A stretch of 64,000 nucleotides of DNA from Roseisolibacter agri (lineage in GTDB: Bacteria; Gemmatimonadota; Gemmatimonadetes; Gemmatimonadales; Gemmatimonadaceae). A program made the translations under genes and the position numbers. How positions within the stretch are numbered: the first letter of the stretch is position 1; every line of letters starts with the position of its first letter. Below the pieces are notes generated by a model, which worked only from the letters and a program-made list of their open reading frames with translations, was not told the origin of the DNA and ran no database searches. The stretch lies in assembly GCF_030159095.1 (NCBI RefSeq), contig NZ_BRXS01000003.1:743250-807249 (forward strand), given 5' to 3'. Shown here piece after piece: positions 41,585 to 49,595 of this stretch.

Positions 41585-42058
41585 ATGCTCCGCACATCAC
41601 TCCTCGTCCTCTGCCTGCTGCTGCTCCCCGTCGTCGATGCGGCGGACGCGCAGGCCGTCGTGCGCAAGGACGCGCCGGCCGACGCGCGCGCCGAGCGCTC
41701 CGGCACCTGGAGCGCGCGCAGCACCACCGGGCTCACGCTCGGCGGCACGTGGACCGCGGTGCCCGACTCGACGGGCGGCACCGTCACCGGCACGTGGACG
41801 CTCGCGGACGCGAGCGGCGGGACGCGGGCCAGCGGTGCCTGGTCGGCGGCGTGGACGCCCGCGCTCCGCAGCGGCGACTGGCGCGCCGTCGTGACGGGCC
41901 GGGATGGCGAGCTCGCCGGCACGTTCACGAGCAACGTCCCCCTCGGGAGGAACGTGCCCTTCGCCGACCTGTTCGCGCGGGCCGCGCGTGACGCCGTCAG
42001 CGGCGGATGGCGCATGGGCGGGCTCGCGGGCGCGTGGTCGGTCCGCGCTGCACATTGA
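41585..42058 (+). CDS. Hypothetical secreted protein
   Basis: A 157-residue protein with a signal peptide (TSLLVLCLLLLPVVDAADAQ). The mature part has Gly/Thr-rich strands with a W-x-A/T repeat-like pattern (TGLTLGGTWTAVPDS, GTVTGTWTLADASGGTRA, SGAWSAAWTPALRSGDWRAV), suggesting a beta structure. The family is not recognised. Confidence 0.6.
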   Translation: MLRTSLLVLCLLLLPVVDAADAQAVVRKDAPADARAERSGTWSARSTTGLTLGGTWTAVPDSTGGTVTGTWTLADASGGTRASGAWSAAWTPALRSGDWRAVVTGRDGELAGTFTSNVPLGRNVPFADLFARAARDAVSGGWRMGGLAGAWSVRAAH

Positions 42059-42096
42059 TCGTCCTCGCACGTCGCCTCCATCCGACCGGGACCAGC

Positions 42097-43956
42097 ATGC
42101 ACGACGACCGCGCGCGCGCCGACGGCGCCCTCAATCGACGCGAGGTGATCGCGGCTCTCGCCGCCGCCGCGGCCCTCCCCCTCCTGTCCGCCTGCGGAGG
42201 CGGCGCGACGCCCACTCCCGTGGCGTCCGGCGACGCCGCCGCGCGCGCGCTGCTCGACGAGGTGGCCGAGAACCTCCTCCGCCTGTCGCCCGAGCAGGCG
42301 ACGTCGCTCGGCATCGACACGGGCGCGCGCGCCGCGCTGCGCAGCGCGCTCGGCGACCGGTCGGCCGAGGGGCAGCGTCGCATCGCCGCGCAGCTGAAGA
42401 CGGATCTGGAGCGCGTGCGTGCGCTCGACACCAGCGGCCTGTCGCACGCCACGCGCACGAGCGTCGAGGTGGTGCGCAGCGCGTACGCGACGGCGCTGGA
42501 GGGGTTCGCGCTGCCGTACGGCGACATCACCGTCGGCGGCTGGCGCAACACGCCGTACGTCGTCGTCCAGAACGTCGGCGCGTACCTCGACGTCCCGCGC
42601 TTCCTCGACACCGACCATCGCGTCGAGAGCGCGCCCGACGCCGAGGCGTACCTCGCGCGCCTGACGGCGTACGCGCGGCAGCTGGATGGAGAGCTCGGGC
42701 GCGTGCAGGCGGCGCGCGCGGCGGGGCTCGTGCCGCCGGCGTTCCTGCTCGACAAGGCCATCAGGCAGATGACGCTCTCCGTGCAGGGCGCGCGCGCGGG
42801 AGGGACGCTCGTCGACTCGCTCGTGCGGCGCACGGCGAAGATCCCCGGCGACTGGGCCGGCCGCGCGCGCACGATCGTCGTGCAGGAGATCGCGCCCGCG
42901 CTCGAGCGCCAGCTGGCCGAGCTGCAGGCGCAGCGGCGCGTGGCGACGGATGCGCCGGGGATCGCGGCGCGGCCGCACGGCGCGGAGTTCTACCGCTGGG
43001 CGCTCAAGGCGTCGACGACGACGAGCATGTCGCCCGACGAGATCCACGAGCTGGGGCGCAGCGAGGTCGCGCGGCTGCACGCGCAGATGGAGCCGATCCT
43101 GAAGGAGATCGGCCTCACGGGCGGCAGCGTGGGCGCGCGCATGCAGGCGCTGGCGAAGGACCCGCGCTACCAGTTCGCCGAGGGCGACGCGGGGCGCGCC
43201 GAGATCCTGGCGTTCATCCACGAGCGCCTGGCGTGGATCCGTGCGCAGATGCCGCGCGCGTTCCACACCGTCGTGAACCCGAACATGGAGGTGAAGCGGC
43301 TGCCGCCGGAGGAGGAGCCCGGCGCGCCCGCGGCGTACGGCGGCGCGGGCTCGATCGACGGCAAGATCCCCGGCCGCATGTGGATCAACCTGCGCACGAC
43401 GGCGCTGCACAGCCGCTACAGCCTCGCCGACCTGACCTTCCACGAGGCGATCCCCGGCCACGTGTGGCAGGGCGAGTACACGCACGACATGCCGCTCATC
43501 CGGCAGATGCTCGCCTTCAACGCGTACTCCGAGGGCTGGGCGCTGTACGCCGAGCAGCTGGCCGACGAGCTGGGCGCGTACGCGACGGACCACGTGGGGC
43601 GGCTCGGCTACCTCCAGTCGCTGGCGTTCCGCGCGTGCCGCCTCGTGGTGGACACCGGCATCCACGCGAAGGGGTGGACGCGCGCGCAGGGCGTGCAGTA
43701 CTTCGTCGACGTCAACGGCTCGAACCCGCTGGAGGTGGCGAGCGAGGTCGATCGCTACTGCTCGTGGCCGGGGCAGGCGTGCGGCTACAAGGTGGGCCAC
43801 AGCGAGATCGTGCGGCAGCGCGAGCGGGCGACGGCGGCGCTGGGCGCGAAGTTCGACCTGCGGGCGTTCGACGACGCGGTCGTGCGCGGCGGCAACGTGC
43901 CGCTGGACGTGCTGGCGCGGAACGTCGACGAGTACGTGCGCACGGCATCGCGCTAG
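42097..43956 (+). CDS. DUF885 family metallopeptidase-like lipoprotein
   Basis: A 619-residue protein with an RR-containing lipoprotein-type signal (NRREVIAALAAAAALPLLSA, lipobox LSACG). The DUF885 core shows HEAIPGHVWQGEYT (His449, with metal-site Glu and His), FNAYSEGWALYAEQLADELG and the C-terminal YKVGHSEIVRQRE. These proteins resemble M32/M3-type zinc peptidases and are probably extracytoplasmic. The ATG at 42097 fits the signal. Confidence 0.88.
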   Translation: MHDDRARADGALNRREVIAALAAAAALPLLSACGGGATPTPVASGDAAARALLDEVAENLLRLSPEQATSLGIDTGARAALRSALGDRSAEGQRRIAAQLKTDLERVRALDTSGLSHATRTSVEVVRSAYATALEGFALPYGDITVGGWRNTPYVVVQNVGAYLDVPRFLDTDHRVESAPDAEAYLARLTAYARQLDGELGRVQAARAAGLVPPAFLLDKAIRQMTLSVQGARAGGTLVDSLVRRTAKIPGDWAGRARTIVVQEIAPALERQLAELQAQRRVATDAPGIAARPHGAEFYRWALKASTTTSMSPDEIHELGRSEVARLHAQMEPILKEIGLTGGSVGARMQALAKDPRYQFAEGDAGRAEILAFIHERLAWIRAQMPRAFHTVVNPNMEVKRLPPEEEPGAPAAYGGAGSIDGKIPGRMWINLRTTALHSRYSLADLTFHEAIPGHVWQGEYTHDMPLIRQMLAFNAYSEGWALYAEQLADELGAYATDHVGRLGYLQSLAFRACRLVVDTGIHAKGWTRAQGVQYFVDVNGSNPLEVASEVDRYCSWPGQACGYKVGHSEIVRQRERATAALGAKFDLRAFDDAVVRGGNVPLDVLARNVDEYVRTASR

Positions 43957-43980
43957 CTGCACGACACCACCGACCGGAGG

Positions 43981-44244
43981 ATGCCCGTGGCCGTTCTCAT
44001 GATCGCAGCGCTGCTGCTCGTCGGTGGCATCGCGTGGCGCGTCTCGCGCGCGCCCGGCTCGCCGGCCATGCGCCGCCGGGTGAACGCCGGCAGCGACCGG
44101 TACTTCGCGGAGCGGGACCTCGCGACCACCCTCGCGCTCGATGCGTCGGATTTCGCGGCGGGCGATCACGACGCGGCCGGCGACGGAAGCGACGGAAGCG
44201 ACGGAAGCGACGGAAGTGATGGAGGCTCTTCGAGCGACGACTGA
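43981..44244 (+). CDS. Small membrane-anchored protein with Gly-Ser-Asp repeat tail
   Basis: An 87-residue protein: an N-terminal membrane helix (AVLMIAALLLVGGIAWRVSR), a short charged region, and an acidic tail with repeats of Gly-Ser-Asp encoded by tandem GGAAGCGAC units (9 bp). The tail is probably disordered, and the repeat number could vary by slippage. The function is unknown. Confidence 0.55.
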   Translation: MPVAVLMIAALLLVGGIAWRVSRAPGSPAMRRRVNAGSDRYFAERDLATTLALDASDFAAGDHDAAGDGSDGSDGSDGSDGGSSSDD

Positions 44245-44267
44245 CGATTCTCGCGCGCGGACCACGA

Positions 44268-44326
44268 CCGCAACGGGTGGCGGCGTCGCCGTCGCGCTTC
44301 GCTTCGCCGTCCAACCAGCGTTCGGC
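44268..44326 (+). other. Weak attC-like candidate
   Basis: CCGCAAC at 44268-44274 can pair with GTTCGGC at 44320-44326, and GGCGGCG with CGCCGTCC. The inner spacers do not match the neighbours (4 nt rather than 6). It sits before the ORF at 44340, where a cassette boundary would be expected. Confidence 0.25.
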
Positions 44327-44339
44327 GGACACGGATCCT

Positions 44340-44600
44340 ATGGGCACTGAGATTCCGACGATCTACCATGCCATCGGCTGGGCGTGGGCCTTCGGCTGCG
44401 TCGCCGTGGTCCGGTATGCCTGCGCCCTACGCCACCTCGACCCCAGGGAGCCGCGCGCCCGGTGGCTGGCGCTGACGCGCGGCCCGCTCGCGCCACGGGC
44501 GGCCTTCACCGCCGTCGGCTGGCGCGCGCGGAACGAGGCGCTCGTCTTCGCCGCACCAGCGCTCCTCGCCGTGCTGGTCGGGTTGGCGCTCACGGCGTGA
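44340..44600 (+). CDS. Small hypothetical membrane protein (cassette-like)
   Basis: An 86-residue protein with two hydrophobic segments (IYHAIGWAWAFGCVAVVRYA and ALVFAAPALLAVLVGLALT) linked by a basic loop. It has no recognised family. It is followed 10 bp after the stop by the best attC-like site, so it may be an integron cassette gene. Confidence 0.55.
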   Translation: MGTEIPTIYHAIGWAWAFGCVAVVRYACALRHLDPREPRARWLALTRGPLAPRAAFTAVGWRARNEALVFAAPALLAVLVGLALTA

Positions 44601-44610
44601 GCGACCAGCC

Positions 44611-44710
44611 GCCGAACGTAGCGTTGCAGCTGACGTGCGGGCCCTGGTGCGCCTCGGGGCTCCGCCTCGGCTCCATTGAATTCCTACGCCGCTGAACGTG
44701 GACGTTGGCC
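44611..44710 (+). other. attC-like recombination site 1 (well-formed)
   Basis: Outer and inner boxes: GCCGAAC-GTAGC-GTTGCAG on the left and CTGAAC-GTGGAC-GTTGGCC on the right. The left carries a 5-nt and the right a 6-nt spacer. GTTGCAG pairs with CTGAAC leaving one extra G unpaired, the hallmark extrahelical base of attC. The middle (44633-44690) can fold further. R-prime GTTGGCC fits GTTRRRY with one mismatch. Confidence 0.6.
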
Positions 44711-44738
44711 GCACACCACAACCCCTCCTCCCCCTCGC

Positions 44739-45287
44739 ATGCGCCGCGCTGCTCGGATCGTCGGCGTGACCATCGGTCTCGTCGCCCTCGGCGCGGCCGC
44801 GGGTGCCGCCATCACGCTCGTCGGCCACATCACGATCATGCTGTCGGTGGGCCTGCCTCGCGGCCGCCTGGCCCACGCACTTCACTTGGCGCTCGACCCG
44901 GGCCTCCTGGGTCTCCTGCTGCCGCGCGGCGCGCTGCTCGGCGCGCTGGTCGGCCCGCCGGTGGCGTGGGCCCTGCTGCGGCGGGTGCCGATCGGCTGGG
45001 CGGCGCTCGGGGTGTCCGTCGGCGCCCTGATCGGCGGCGTCGGCGGCGATCTGCTCCTGAGCGCCGCGTTCCGGGGCGGGCCGGCGCCCATCCGCTTCGG
45101 TTGGCTCTGGTGTGCGGTGGGCGGGGTGGTGCTCGCGGCGCTGGTGCTCCGACGGCTGTTCGCCCCGGCCGCGCCGGCTCCCCCGACCGCACCGGCCGCC
45201 GTGGCGGCCAACGAGGAGCTGCAGTTGACGGAGGCGCGCCCCGCTCCAGCCGTGGCCATGGCTCCAGCCGCGCGCCTCCGCCGCTGA
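44739..45287 (+). CDS. Multi-pass hypothetical membrane protein (cassette-like)
   Basis: A 182-residue protein with about four membrane helices (IVGVTIGLVALGAAAGAAIT, LLGLLLPRGALLGALVGPPV, WAALGVSVGALIGGVGGDLL, WLWCAVGGVVLAALVLRRLF) and no recognised family. Its last ~25 residues (NEELQLTEARPAPAVAMAPA...) are encoded by the following attC-like site. It begins 29 bp after the preceding site. Confidence 0.58.
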   Translation: MRRAARIVGVTIGLVALGAAAGAAITLVGHITIMLSVGLPRGRLAHALHLALDPGLLGLLLPRGALLGALVGPPVAWALLRRVPIGWAALGVSVGALIGGVGGDLLLSAAFRGGPAPIRFGWLWCAVGGVVLAALVLRRLFAPAAPAPPTAPAAVAANEELQLTEARPAPAVAMAPAARLRR

Positions 45288-45302
45288 ACGTGGGCGCCAG
45301 GT
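45206..45302 (+). other. attC-like recombination site 2
   Basis: GGCCAAC-GAGGA-GCTGCAG on the left and CTGAAC-GTGGGC-GCCAGGT on the right keep the 5/6 spacer rule. GGAGGCGCG pairs with CGCGCGCCTCC in the central stem. The inner left box is diverged (GCTGCAG). It overlaps the 3-prime end of the preceding ORF. Confidence 0.5.
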
Positions 45303-45331
45303 GGCGACAACCCCCTGAACACCGGGAGAGT

Positions 45332-45784
45332 ATGACCGTGCCCAGGCGACGCGCTCGATCCTCGGCCGTGCTGCCGCTCGCCGGCGCAGCCTTCCCGCTC
45401 CTGCTCCTCGGCGGCTGCATTCCGCTGCCCGGCGGTCACGCCCTCACGCGTAAGATCGTGGCCGCCAAGGAGGGGGAGGCCACCCTGGTCGCCGACGATG
45501 GCGCGCGCTGCAAGGTGCCGCCCCGCACGTTCGCCGCCGTACAGCCGGGCGAGGAGCACGCGTGCGTCTGGAAGGAGGCCGACGGCGCGCCGGTGCCGAC
45601 GCCGAGTGCCCCGCGCCCGCCGCGCCGGCTGCCGGGGCAGCCGCCCGCCCCCGAACGGACCGTTGCAGCTGACGTAGGCGCCTGGGGCTCGCCTCGGCTG
45701 CGCCTCGCCGCTCATGGTCTCCCGACGCATCTGAACGTGCGCGTTTGGCGGACGTACGGACCCCATCTTCCGGTCACACGATGA
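45332..45784 (+). CDS. Small hypothetical lipoprotein (cassette-like)
   Basis: A 150-residue protein with a lipoprotein signal (VLPLAGAAFPLLLLGGCIPL, lipobox LLGGC). The mature part (HALTRKIVAAKEGEATLVAD, CKVPPRTFAAVQPGEEHACV) has two Cys. The last ~45 residues are read through the next attC-like site and are probably not folded. The start at 45332 follows GGGAGAGT. Confidence 0.55.
   Translation: MTVPRRRARSSAVLPLAGAAFPLLLLGGCIPLPGGHALTRKIVAAKEGEATLVADDGARCKVPPRTFAAVQPGEEHACVWKEADGAPVPTPSAPRPPRRLPGQPPAPERTVAADVGAWGSPRLRLAAHGLPTHLNVRVWRTYGPHLPVTR
45650..45749 (+). other. attC-like recombination site 3 (well-formed)
   Basis: CCCGAAC-GGACC-GTTGCAG on the left and CTGAAC-GTGCGC-GTTTGGC on the right. 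The spacers are again 5 and 6 nt, with the same extrahelical G. The site is 100 nt, the same size as site 1. R-prime GTTTGGC differs from GTTRRRY at one position. Confidence 0.6.
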
Positions 45785-45966
45785 GGATCGCACTGAACGT
45801 CATCGGCGCCCTGTGCTCGATCATGGGTGCCGTCTGGATCCTGCAGGGAATCAACGTCCTGCCGGGTAGCTTCATGACCGGCCAGATGAAGTGGGCGGTG
45901 TACGGTGGCATCCTGCTGGTCGTCGGGGTCGGCCTGCTCATCCGAGGCAATCGACGCCGGGTCTGA
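45781..45966 (+). CDS. Small two-TM conserved membrane protein
   Basis: A 61-residue protein (RIALNVIGALCSIMGAVWIL, QGINVLPGSFMTGQMKWAVY, GGILLVVGVGLLIRG). From memory the VWILQG.NVLPGSFMTGQ motif occurs in many bacteria as a small membrane protein of unknown role. It overlaps the preceding stop (ATGA). It lies between attC-like sites 3 and 4. Confidence 0.72.
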   Translation: MRIALNVIGALCSIMGAVWILQGINVLPGSFMTGQMKWAVYGGILLVVGVGLLIRGNRRRV

Positions 45967-45971
45967 GCGAG

Positions 45972-46060
45972 GCTGGGGCGCTCGGAGCAGCGACGATGCG
46001 TGCGTGAGCAAGCCAGCGCGGGCCGCGGCGCAGGCGCGCAGCCGAACGTGGGCGTCCGGC
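45972..46060 (+). other. attC-like recombination site 4 (degenerate left half)
   Basis: The right half CCGAAC-GTGGGC-GTCCGGC keeps the 6-nt spacer and resembles the other sites. The left half GCTGGGG-CGCTC-GGAGCAG-CGACG is degenerate. It follows the stop at 45966 by a few bases and precedes the DUF2255 gene. Confidence 0.35.
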
Positions 46061-46104
46061 GGTCGCCGCGAGCCCGCGGCACTTCTTCGAGCACGGAGAC
46101 GACG

Positions 46105-46494
46105 ATGGCGGCCGGACCTCGCTTCGCGGAACCCGAGGTGGAAGCGCTGGACCGGGCGAAGATCCTCGGGGTGCGCTCCGGGACCGTCCACAAGCACACC
46201 GGCGTCTGGGTGGTGGTGGTCGAGCGCCGCGTGTTCGTCCGGTCGTGGAACGACAAACCGACGGGATGGCATCGCGCGCTCCGCGCGGAGCCACGCGGGA
46301 GCATCGTGCTCGGCGGAAAGGACGGGCGCGAGATCCCGGTCCTCGCGCGTCCGGTGCGGAGCGCCCGGCTCCGCAGCGCCGTCACGGCGGCCTACGCGCG
46401 CAAGTACCACACGCCAGCCTCGCAGCAGTGGGTGCGCGGTTTCGCGGAGCCGGAGCGGGAGGCGACGACGTTGGAGCTGATCCCGGCCGAGTAG
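46105..46494 (+). CDS. DUF2255 family protein
   Basis: A 129-residue protein matching DUF2255 ([75 protein letters not shown]). Members are small, soluble and of unknown function, with a pyridoxamine-oxidase-like or split-barrel feel. It is the last gene of the cassette-like run. No attC-like site follows its stop. Confidence 0.83.
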   Translation: MAAGPRFAEPEVEALDRAKILGVRSGTVHKHTGVWVVVVERRVFVRSWNDKPTGWHRALRAEPRGSIVLGGKDGREIPVLARPVRSARLRSAVTAAYARKYHTPASQQWVRGFAEPEREATTLELIPAE

Positions 46495-46521
46495 GCAGTC
46501 CCACCCTCAGTGACGACGAGC

Positions 46522-46818
46522 ATGCCCGATCCCGACGCACCGCTCCCGCCCTCGACGCCCCACCTCGTCGCGCGTGGCGTGCAGCTCCTGCTCGCCGCCG
46601 GCGCGCTGGCGTTCGTCGCGTCGCTGCTGCTCGGCTACGCGCGCGACGATCGGCCCGGCGTGCCGACGGTCGTCGTCGTCCCAGTGATGTTCGTCGTCAT
46701 CGCCGTGCTCCGCCTCGTCGGTGAGGCTGGCGGCGGACGACGCGCGGCCACGGTGGTGCAGTGGCTGCTCGCGGGGCTGACCGTGCTGTACCTGCTGCTC
46801 GCGGCGCCCGGCGACTGA
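46522..46818 (+). CDS. Small multi-TM hypothetical protein
   Basis: A 98-residue protein with three hydrophobic segments (LVARGVQLLLAAGALAFVAS, VVVVPVMFVVIAVLRLVGEA, VVQWLLAGLTVLYLLLAAPG). No family is recognised. The ATG at 46522 was preferred over an in-frame GTG 12 bp upstream. Confidence 0.6.
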   Translation: MPDPDAPLPPSTPHLVARGVQLLLAAGALAFVASLLLGYARDDRPGVPTVVVVPVMFVVIAVLRLVGEAGGGRRAATVVQWLLAGLTVLYLLLAAPGD

Positions 46819-46926
46819 GCACGGGCGGCCGGGCTTGCCGCGGCGCGCCCTCGCGCGTCTCTTCCGGCAGTGGCCGACGCGGGCCCTCCGACCGAGCACG
46901 CACCGGGGCGCCCTGCTCCACGAGCC

Positions 46927-47517
46927 ATGCATCGCTCCCTCACACCGCTCGCCGTCGCGCTCCTGGCCAGCGTCGCGACCGCTGACGACGCCCAGGCGCA
47001 GACGGCGCCCGACTCCGCACGGGACCGTGTGCTGAAGGAGGCCGGGCCGCCCGCGTGCCACGAGTCGGGGATCCGGCGCGCCGCGGTCATGGTGCCGCCC
47101 GGCCAGACGCGCGACCAGCTCCGCGCGACGCTCGCGCGCGGCGCGCTCTTTCCCGCGGGAACCGAGGTGGTCATCCTCGACGCCGGGCAGCTCACGCCGC
47201 TGCTCGACCCGGCGTTCCACGAGCGCATGAGCCGCACGTTCCGGCGCCTGTACAACGCCGACGTGAAGATCGACGGCACGCTCAGCGTGCTGCTCGTGCT
47301 GGATGCGGACGGCAGGGTGCGCGAGGCGCACCCGAACACGCGCAACAACCAGGTCAACCGCACGCTGGCCGAGACGTGGCTGGAGACGCGGTTCGCGCCG
47401 TACGTCATCGAGGGGTGCCGCGTCCCGGCGTGGGTGCACGTCCCGCTGTCGTTCCACACGACCGACCGGGGCCCGCACCGCGAGACCGACGTGCGCATGG
47501 GCGGACGCCCGCGCTGA
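46927..47517 (+). CDS. Secreted protein with TonB-C-like domain
   Basis: A 196-residue protein with a signal peptide (LTPLAVALLASVATADDAQA). The C-terminal ~100 residues (YNADVKIDGTLSVLLVLDAD, GRVREAHPNTRNNQVNRTLA, ETWLETRFAPYVIEGCRVPA, VHVPLSFHTTDRGP) resemble a TonB C-terminal domain. Without a membrane anchor or Pro-rich linker it may be a periplasmic relative rather than a true energiser. Confidence 0.7.
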   Translation: MHRSLTPLAVALLASVATADDAQAQTAPDSARDRVLKEAGPPACHESGIRRAAVMVPPGQTRDQLRATLARGALFPAGTEVVILDAGQLTPLLDPAFHERMSRTFRRLYNADVKIDGTLSVLLVLDADGRVREAHPNTRNNQVNRTLAETWLETRFAPYVIEGCRVPAWVHVPLSFHTTDRGPHRETDVRMGGRPR

Positions 47518-47643
47518 GGCAGTCGTGCGCCGCCGCCGACGCCGGCGCTGCGCACCACGGCACGGGCGCGTCCGGCGCCACCGTGCCAGATTGGGAGCCG
47601 CACCGCACGCCGGACGACCACCCTCATTCGCCGAGAGCGCCCC

Positions 47644-48165
47644 ATGCGGCCCACCCGCCTCCTCACGCTCGTCGCGCTCACGCTCGCCGTCGCGGCCACG
47701 CCCATCGCCGCGCAGCAGCCCGCGCCCGACGCCGCGCACCGCGCCGCCGTGCAGCGCCTCCTGCAGGTCACGCGCGTCCGCGAGATGACCGAGGGGAACA
47801 TCGAGACCATGCTCGCCGCGCAGCTGCGCCAGATGCCGCAGCTCGCCCCGTACGCCGGCGTCCTGCGCGACTTCTACCGCGAGCAGATGGACTGGAAGGT
47901 CCTCGAGCCGGAGTTCATGCGCGTCTACCTCGAGGTGTTCACCGAGCCCGAGGTGCGCGAGCTGATCGTCTTCTACGAGACGCCGCTCGGCCAGAAGATG
48001 CTCACGAAGCTGCCCGCGCTGATGGCGAAGTCGAACGAGCTGTCGACGCGGCGCCTCCAGGCGGCGATGCCGCAGCTCATGGAGCGCATGCAGGCGGCGA
48101 TGCAGGGCGGCGTCGTGCCCGGCACCCCGCCGAAGCCCGACTCGACGCGCCCGCCGACGTCGTAA
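47644..48165 (+). CDS. DUF2059 family exported protein
   Basis: A 173-residue protein with a signal peptide (LLTLVALTLAVAATPIAAQQ) and a helical DUF2059 domain (AVQRLLQVTRVREMTEGNIE, DFYREQMDWKVLEPEFMRVY, FTEPEVRELIVFYETPLGQK). The LIVFYETPLGQK motif is diagnostic. It is periplasmic and the function is unknown. Confidence 0.86.
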   Translation: MRPTRLLTLVALTLAVAATPIAAQQPAPDAAHRAAVQRLLQVTRVREMTEGNIETMLAAQLRQMPQLAPYAGVLRDFYREQMDWKVLEPEFMRVYLEVFTEPEVRELIVFYETPLGQKMLTKLPALMAKSNELSTRRLQAAMPQLMERMQAAMQGGVVPGTPPKPDSTRPPTS

Positions 48166-48172
48166 GGCGGTC

Positions 48173-49114
48173 GTGAACGGTCACGCGCTGACGCGGCGCG
48201 AGTTCCTCGGCGCAGGTGCGGCGGCGATCGCCGGGCTGCCGCTGCGCGCGTCGGGCGCGATGGCGCAGCCTCGCACGCGCCTCATCCTGCTCGGCACCGG
48301 CGGCGGGCCCACGCCCAAGCCGAACCGCGCCGCGCCCGCGCAGGTGATCGTCGTCGACGGCGCGGCGTACGTGATCGACTGCGGCAACGGCGTGGCGCGG
48401 CAGCTCGTGCAGGCGAAGCTCAAGCTCGGGTCGATCCGCGGCGTGTTCGTCACGCACCACCACTCCGACCACAACGCGGACTACGGCAACCTCCTGCTGC
48501 TGGCGTGGGCGACCGACCTCGCGACGCGCGTCGACACGTACGGCCCGCCGCCGCTGGCCGCGATGACGCGGCAGTTCCTCGCGCTCAACGACGCCGACAT
48601 CCGCACGCGCATCGCCGACGAGGGGCGCCCGCCGCTGCGCGACCTGATCGTGCCGCACGAGCTCCGCGCGGGCGGGCTGGTGCTGCAGGACGCGAACGTC
48701 CGCGTCACGGCGGCCCTGGTGGAGCATCCGCCCGTGGTGCCGTCGTTCGCGTACCGCTTCGACTGCCCCGGGCGCTCGATCGTGATCTCGGGCGACACGC
48801 GGCCGTCGCCGGCGCTCGTGCGGCTCGCGCGCGGCGCCGACGTGCTGGTGCACGAGGTGATGCACGTGCCGGCGCTCGAGCCGCTGATCGCCGCCGAGCC
48901 GAACGCCCGCACGCTGCGCGAGCACCTGCTGACGAGCCACACGACGACGGCGCAGGTCGGCCGCATCGCCACGGAGGCTGGCGTGCGGACGCTGGTGCTG
49001 TCGCACTTCGTGCCGGGCGGGTACCCCTTCGTCGGCGACGACGTGTGGCGCGACGCGGTGCGGCCGCACTTCGCGGGCGAGATCATCGTCGGGCGCGACC
49101 TGCTGGAGCTCTGA
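48173..49114 (+). CDS. Tat-exported metallo-beta-lactamase-fold hydrolase
   Basis: A 313-residue protein. The N-terminus LTRREFLGAGAAAIAGLPL is a Tat signal. The MBL motif HHHSDHNADYGNLL is at residues 95-108, with further ligands in ISGDTRPS and the C-terminal LSHFVPGGYP. It belongs to the RNase Z/arylsulfatase-like branch (GTGGGPTPKPNRAAPAQVI). It probably hydrolyses a phosphoester or sulfate ester outside the cytoplasm. The start is GTG 48173, 7 bp after the DUF2059 stop. Confidence 0.88.
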   Translation: MNGHALTRREFLGAGAAAIAGLPLRASGAMAQPRTRLILLGTGGGPTPKPNRAAPAQVIVVDGAAYVIDCGNGVARQLVQAKLKLGSIRGVFVTHHHSDHNADYGNLLLLAWATDLATRVDTYGPPPLAAMTRQFLALNDADIRTRIADEGRPPLRDLIVPHELRAGGLVLQDANVRVTAALVEHPPVVPSFAYRFDCPGRSIVISGDTRPSPALVRLARGADVLVHEVMHVPALEPLIAAEPNARTLREHLLTSHTTTAQVGRIATEAGVRTLVLSHFVPGGYPFVGDDVWRDAVRPHFAGEIIVGRDLLEL

Positions 49115-49147
49115 TGGCGGAGGAGCGCCCGCGCGATATCCTTGGAC

Positions 49148-49585
49148 GTGCGCGCCCCGCACGGTCCCCCGTCCGATCCCGTGTCCGATCCAGAGACCCT
49201 CGCTCGCCACTACGCGGCCGCACCCGACGAGGAGCTGCGTGAGGCGCGGCGTCTCGGGCCGGAGGCGTTCCGCCCCGAGGCCTGGCGCGTGATCCAGTCC
49301 GAGCTCGGTCGGCGGCAGCTCCGGCGGGTGCGCGAGCGGTCGCCCGCGGTCGCGCGGCCGCGGGGCGCGTCGCGCTCGGCACCCGAGCAGGGGTGGACGC
49401 CTGGCCTGCTGGTGGGACTCGCCGTCGCGGTGCTCGCGGTGGCCGGCACCCTGCGCCTCATGATTCGTGGCCCGGTGTACGGCGGGCGCGGCTCCGCGCA
49501 GCTGCTGGTGCTGCTGTTCTTCATCGTCTGGTTCGGCACCGCGCTGATCGTGGACTGGCGCCGGTGGTGGCCGGGGCGCCGCTAG
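49148..49585 (+). CDS. Hypothetical two-TM protein
   Basis: A 145-residue protein: a cytoplasmic helical N-terminal part (DPETLARHYAAAPDEELREA, RPEAWRVIQSELGRRQLRRV) and two membrane helices (LLVGLAVAVLAVAGTLRLMI, AQLLVLLFFIVWFGTALIVD). No recognised family. Starts at GTG 49148 or GTG 49181 are both possible; neither has a strong ribosome site. Confidence 0.55.
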   Translation: MRAPHGPPSDPVSDPETLARHYAAAPDEELREARRLGPEAFRPEAWRVIQSELGRRQLRRVRERSPAVARPRGASRSAPEQGWTPGLLVGLAVAVLAVAGTLRLMIRGPVYGGRGSAQLLVLLFFIVWFGTALIVDWRRWWPGRR

Positions 49586-49595
49586 CGGACGACGC

